DNA of 24,718 bases, taken from positions 1-24,718 of the forward strand of contig JBBQUP010000055.1 of assembly GCA_038212305.1 (NCBI GenBank), given 5' to 3'. Source of the DNA: JBBQUP01 sp038212305 (GTDB lineage Bacteria; Bacteroidota; Bacteroidia; Bacteroidales; Marinilabiliaceae). Below are positions 23,316-24,718 of this stretch, in pieces; within the stretch, counting starts at the first letter, position 1, and every line of letters begins with the position of its first letter. The translations under genes and the position numbers were made by a program. The notes under the pieces were generated by a model. That model saw only the letters and a program-made list of their open reading frames with translations, did no database searches and was not told where the DNA came from.

Positions 23316-24718
23316 ATGAAGCTATATTTACAGTTCTTTTTTATAATAATTTGTAGTTTTTTTATAAGTATAGAGGGTGTTTTGGCTATTGGAGCTGATC
23401 CCGAACCTAGAAAAATTGTTCAAGCCGATGGCACCTCTATTGTTATCAAAATAATTGGAGATGAGTGGTTTCACTATACAACGACGTTAGATGATTATCG
23501 TATAATAAAAAATGCAAAAGGAATTTACGAATATGTAACTGTTTTAAAATCTGGAAAAATTATTCCTTCTGGATTTAAAGCAAACAGTGCATCTGAACGA
23601 GGGATGGGGGAACAGAATTATCTGAAAAACAGTTCTAAATTATTGGGAATTAACGAAAACAGTTACCTCAAAGCCCGCGAAAAGTATTTTCCTTCATCGA
23701 AATTAAAAAGCCTTTCAACATCAACTGGTTTTCCCAAAATAGGCAATAAAAAATTGCTGGTAATACTTGCTAATTTTAGCGATAAGGATACAATCTACTC
23801 TAAAGTTCAGTTCAATAATTTAATGAATCAAACGGGTTACAATTCCATTGGCAGTTTTAAAGATTATTATGAAGAGAATTCGAAAGCGAAACTATCCATT
23901 TCATCAGTTACTACTAAATGGGTAAAACTGAATAAAACACATGATTATTATGGCAATAGTATAGGTGAATTTATTTATGATGCCATTGTTGCTGCGAATA
24001 ATCAAGGAGTTAATTTTTCAGAGTTTGATAATGATTCAGATGGTGCAGTAGAAGGAGTTATTGTTGTGCATCAAGGTAGAGGTCAGGAAGTAACCGACAA
24101 TCCTTCTGATATATGGAGTCATGCTTATTCGCTATCATCGTATGGTTATAGTGTAGCTCAAAGAACAATTGGAGGTTTAGTTTTTGATAACTATGTAACT
24201 GTACCCGAATTAAATAGTTTTTCAACTGAAATGACTACCGTAGGAGTCGTTTGTCATGAATTTGGTCATTTACTTGGTTTGCCCGATTATTACGATACCA
24301 ATGGTGATGTATATGGTTACTTTGATGGAACTGGAAAATGGGATTTGATGGCAGTTGGTGCGTACAATGGGGTTAAAAAAGGAGAATCACCATCGCACAT
24401 GAACGGGCACAGTAAAATAGAATTAGGGTGGGCAAGTGCTCAAACAATAGCCATTCCATCACCTCAAACTCTTGCCCCGGTTGAAACTAATGGGCAATTA
24501 TTAAAGTATTACACTACATCTCCAAGTGAGTATTATTTGCTCGAAAATAGAATAAAAGCGGGGTTCGATGCGGCTTTACCAGGTGAAGGATTGATTATTT
24601 ACCATGTGGATCAAGCTTTTATTGATGCCAAACGAGGATCGAATATTGTTAATGTTGGAACCCATTTAGGCTTGTACATAAAAGCTGCAGGGGGAATAAT
24701 TAATTCATCTAATTGCTC
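23316..24718 (+). CDS. Secreted M6-family metalloprotease (immune inhibitor A-like), 3' end missing
   Basis: 467 codons are visible and the frame is open at the right edge. Residues 1-24 form a signal peptide (LQFFFIIICSFFIS..., likely cut after VLA). A propeptide-like region with YTTTLDDYRIIKNAKGIYEYV follows, then the catalytic domain. The zinc site HEFGHLLGLPD is at 314-324 (ligands H314 and H318, catalytic E315, likely third ligand D324). GTGKWDLMAVGAYNG downstream is the family's met-turn-like region (M6: WDLMxxG). Such proteases are exported to degrade extracellular proteins. In Bacteroidota they commonly end in a type IX secretion sorting domain, which would lie beyond the window. The start is the only ATG giving a signal peptide. 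Confidence 0.9.
   Translation, partial: MKLYLQFFFIIICSFFISIEGVLAIGADPEPRKIVQADGTSIVIKIIGDEWFHYTTTLDDYRIIKNAKGIYEYVTVLKSGKIIPSGFKANSASERGMGEQNYLKNSSKLLGINENSYLKAREKYFPSSKLKSLSTSTGFPKIGNKKLLVILANFSDKDTIYSKVQFNNLMNQTGYNSIGSFKDYYEENSKAKLSISSVTTKWVKLNKTHDYYGNSIGEFIYDAIVAANNQGVNFSEFDNDSDGAVEGVIVVHQGRGQEVTDNPSDIWSHAYSLSSYGYSVAQRTIGGLVFDNYVTVPELNSFSTEMTTVGVVCHEFGHLLGLPDYYDTNGDVYGYFDGTGKWDLMAVGAYNGVKKGESPSHMNGHSKIELGWASAQTIAIPSPQTLAPVETNGQLLKYYTTSPSEYYLLENRIKAGFDAALPGEGLIIYHVDQAFIDAKRGSNIVNVGTHLGLYIKAAGGIINSSNC

Overview
The window is AT-rich chromosomal DNA from a member of the Bacteroidota, most likely class Bacteroidia and a Marinilabiliales/Bacteroidales-like organism. This rests on the family content (Bacteroidota-type HtpG with a charged C-terminal insertion, DUF6132, secreted M6 peptidase, TPR-fronted histidine kinase), on starts that mostly lack Shine-Dalgarno sites, and on a few -33 TTTG / -7 TAnnTTTG promoter-like sites. 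Genus-level placement is not possible from the sequence alone.

Layout. 1-172: C-terminal tail of an ISL3-like transposase cut by the window edge. 238-1299 (+): membrane acyltransferase 3 protein, convergent with a leftward run (5431-1283) of a secreted protein of unknown function, a dipeptidyl-peptidase III (M49) and a class IV aminotransferase. 5482-5694 (+): small DUF6132 membrane protein. 7752-5776 (-): TPR sensor histidine kinase, preceded by a perfect 17-bp inverted repeat and a 124-residue unknown protein. 9496-8474 (-): threonine dehydrogenase. 12107-10062 (-): polyphosphate kinase 1. 12492-16109 (+): ferredoxin-NADP reductase-like flavoenzyme and two adjacent radical-SAM methylthiotransferases (MiaB-like, MtaB-like), then htpG (16418-18472), then a DtxR-family regulator with nth (18934-20244). 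23234-20237 (-): EamA transporter, N-acetylmuramoyl-L-alanine amidase and a nucleotidyltransferase. 23316-end (+): a secreted M6 metalloprotease cut by the right edge.

The genes are mainly housekeeping and stress functions: tRNA position-37 methylthiolation, protein folding, base excision repair, polyphosphate, threonine and peptide breakdown, cell-wall cleavage. I see no CRISPR array, toxin-antitoxin pair, phage or defence system. The unusual content is mostly in the intergenic DNA. There are two diverged copies of a 0.3-0.4 kb MITE-like element with terminal inverted repeats, several unrelated palindromic repeats (one supplies the last codons of mtaB), and a 3 x 21-bp tandem repeat framed by inverted arms. 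Among the proteins, the most notable is a DtxR/MntR homologue that has lost nearly all canonical metal ligands. The FNR-like/MiaB/MtaB gene run suggests, as inference only, a redox-supplied tRNA thiomethylation module.
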